Assembly (NCBI GenBank): GCA_021815285.1
Contig: JAKAHE010000028.1
Span: forward strand, 1 to 14,598
DNA: 14,598 nucleotides
DNA from: Nitrospirota bacterium
Lineage (GTDB): Bacteria > Nitrospirota > JACRHJ01
Reading direction: 5' to 3'
This document shows, in pieces, positions 12,712-14,598 of the stretch. The notes under the pieces were generated by a model. That model was not told the origin of the DNA. It ran no database searches and saw only the letters and a program-made list of their open reading frames with translations. Position 1 is the stretch's first letter. Each line of letters begins with the position of its first letter. The position numbers were made by a program, and so were the translations under genes.

Positions 12712-12732
12712 AATTTTGACGGGGGATAAATT

Positions 12733-13644
<912 letters not shown>

Positions 13645-13676
13645 GGACGACAAATATATCAATCTGCTGAGATGAC

Positions 13677-14540
13677 ATGCCTACAATCGGTGAAGAACTC
13701 AGGGCGGCGAGGGAAGCCAAAGGGCTTTCCCTTACCGAGATAGCCGAAAAGACGAGGATCAGCCATACCTTCCTCAAGGCTCTTGAGGACGACGACTATT
13801 CGGTCATACCTGGCGATGTCTTTGTGGTCGGTTTCCTGAGGACATATTCGAAGGAACTCGGCCTTAGCGTCAAGGATATTCTGGCGCGCTACAGGGCGCT
13901 TAATCTGTCGCCGCGAGAGGCGCCTGCGCCGGACGACAGGGAAGTCCAGCACCGCCCGAAGCCCTCGCTTATAAGCATATCCCACGGGAAACGCCAGGCG
14001 GAAATCCCGGCAAAAAAAAGATACCCGGTCTACCTTATAATCGCAGCCTTGATTTTCATAGTCGCGGTTATTACGGGGATAGCCCTGTTTTTATCTCCGA
14101 ATAGGCCGATGAAAGCGCAGGCCCCAAAACCCCCTGCGCCGCCAGCGCTTAAAGCCCCGGCTCCGGCGCCCGTGGCTCAGAAACCTCCCGCCCAGGTAAT
14201 GAAGGCCGTAACATCCTTCAGAAATCATACATCCCCCCCCCGTCCACTCCAGAAGCCTAAACCCGTCCAGGCAGCTGGTCCTCTCGTTCTCAAGCTTTTC
14301 GCCGTCGAGGACAGCTACTACTCCTACAGGGCCGACAATACGAGCGGGATGAGCGGTATCCTCAAAAAAGGAAAGACGAGGGTGATAAAGGCGAACAGAC
14401 AGATAGTCCTGACGCTCGGAAACGCCGGCGGAGTCCGCGCCGAATTCGACGGCAGAAAAATGGGGCCGTTCGGCAAACACGCCGAGGTCGTTAGGGGCAT
14501 TGTGTTCTCCAGGTCAACCCAGGGCGCCGCCCGGCAGTAA
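13677..14540 (+). CDS. rodZ: RodZ-like cell-shape protein (HTH, transmembrane helix, DUF4115)
   Basis: The 287-residue protein has RodZ architecture. An N-terminal HTH_25 domain (1-75: IGEELRAAREAKGLSLTEIA, TRISHTFLKALEDDDYSVIP, FLRTYSKELGL) is followed by a basic juxtamembrane stretch (KKRYP), one transmembrane helix (about 117-139), a Pro/Ala-rich periplasmic linker (146-200) and a C-terminal DUF4115 domain (203-278, with LTLGNAGGVRAEFDGRKMGPFG). RodZ links MreB filaments to the wall-elongation machinery. The usual Trp of the DUF4115 start is replaced here by a YYSYR stretch. The linker contains a C9 run (14233-14241). No clear Shine-Dalgarno is seen at 13677. It may be cotranscribed with pfkB. 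Confidence 0.87.
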   Translation: MPTIGEELRAAREAKGLSLTEIAEKTRISHTFLKALEDDDYSVIPGDVFVVGFLRTYSKELGLSVKDILARYRALNLSPREAPAPDDREVQHRPKPSLISISHGKRQAEIPAKKRYPVYLIIAALIFIVAVITGIALFLSPNRPMKAQAPKPPAPPALKAPAPAPVAQKPPAQVMKAVTSFRNHTSPPRPLQKPKPVQAAGPLVLKLFAVEDSYYSYRADNTSGMSGILKKGKTRVIKANRQIVLTLGNAGGVRAEFDGRKMGPFGKHAEVVRGIVFSRSTQGAARQ

Positions 14541-14558
14541 AATGCACGACTTTTTTCT

Positions 14559-14587
14559 TTGATGGCTCATAACCCCTCTGATATAAC
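14559..14587 (+). promoter_or_regulatory. Probable promoter for a gene beyond the right edge
   Basis: TTGATG (14559-14564), a 17-bp spacer and TATAAC (14582-14587) form a plausible sigma70 promoter reading rightward. The start would be near 14594. Nothing coding is seen between the rodZ stop (14540) and the window end. Confidence 0.5.
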
Positions 14588-14598
14588 TTTACATATGT

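Noticed and set aside
14568..14576. ATAACCCCT, resembling the left end of the 3274/11667 palindromic repeat
   Set aside because: Only about nine bases match and there is no core hairpin or right end in the remaining sequence. It is too short to call a third copy.

Overview
This is a gene-dense bacterial window with about 57% GC by eye, one incomplete gene at the left edge and none at the right. The gene set (triheme c-type cytochrome, YacL-type PIN/TRAM protein, MEP-pathway IspD/IspF, CysE-CysS-RlmB, MtnP plus a PfkB kinase, a RodZ-like protein) and the small palindromic repeats suggest an anaerobic or microaerophilic Gram-negative lineage such as Nitrospirota or Desulfobacterota. That placement is inference from gene content; no marker gene settles it.

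Layout. (1) 1-738, minus strand: the first 53 codons of a branched-chain amino acid permease (livH), preceded by a hicB-hicA toxin-antitoxin pair. The pair lies between two near-identical 34-bp repeats, each containing a consensus-like sigma70 promoter. (2) 759-1714, plus strand: a small triheme cytochrome and hypoxanthine phosphoribosyltransferase, each with its own promoter. (3) 1729-9782: a probable long operon, degP/htrA - yacL-like - ispD - ispF - cysE - cysS - rlmB, with overlapping or nearly abutting genes from yacL onward, ended by a strong terminator at 9822-9850. CysE and RlmB both carry long low-complexity, arginine-rich extensions. (4) 9798-11586: two tandem paralogous secreted proteins of unknown family, each with a nearly identical leader, signal peptide and downstream hairpin. 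(5) 11615-14540: a promoter, mtnP, a PfkB-family kinase and a RodZ-like protein, with a REPIN-like nested inverted repeat between mtnP and pfkB. (6) 14541-14598: a probable promoter for a gene outside the window.

How the genes work together: IspD and IspF catalyse two steps of MEP isoprenoid synthesis. CysE starts cysteine synthesis and CysS charges tRNA with cysteine. MtnP salvages methylthioadenosine, and Hpt recycles purine bases such as the hypoxanthine that can derive from MtnP's adenine. DegP handles envelope protein quality and RodZ links the cytoskeleton to cell shape.

The parts least explained by known biology are the secreted paralog cassette (9856-11586), the promoter duplication around hicBA, two small palindromic repeat families (3274-3332 with 11667-11729; 12636-12711) that sit at gene boundaries, and the disordered arginine-rich tails on two housekeeping enzymes. 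I did not find a clear multi-gene system of a wholly new kind; the secreted paralog pair is the best candidate for new biology.
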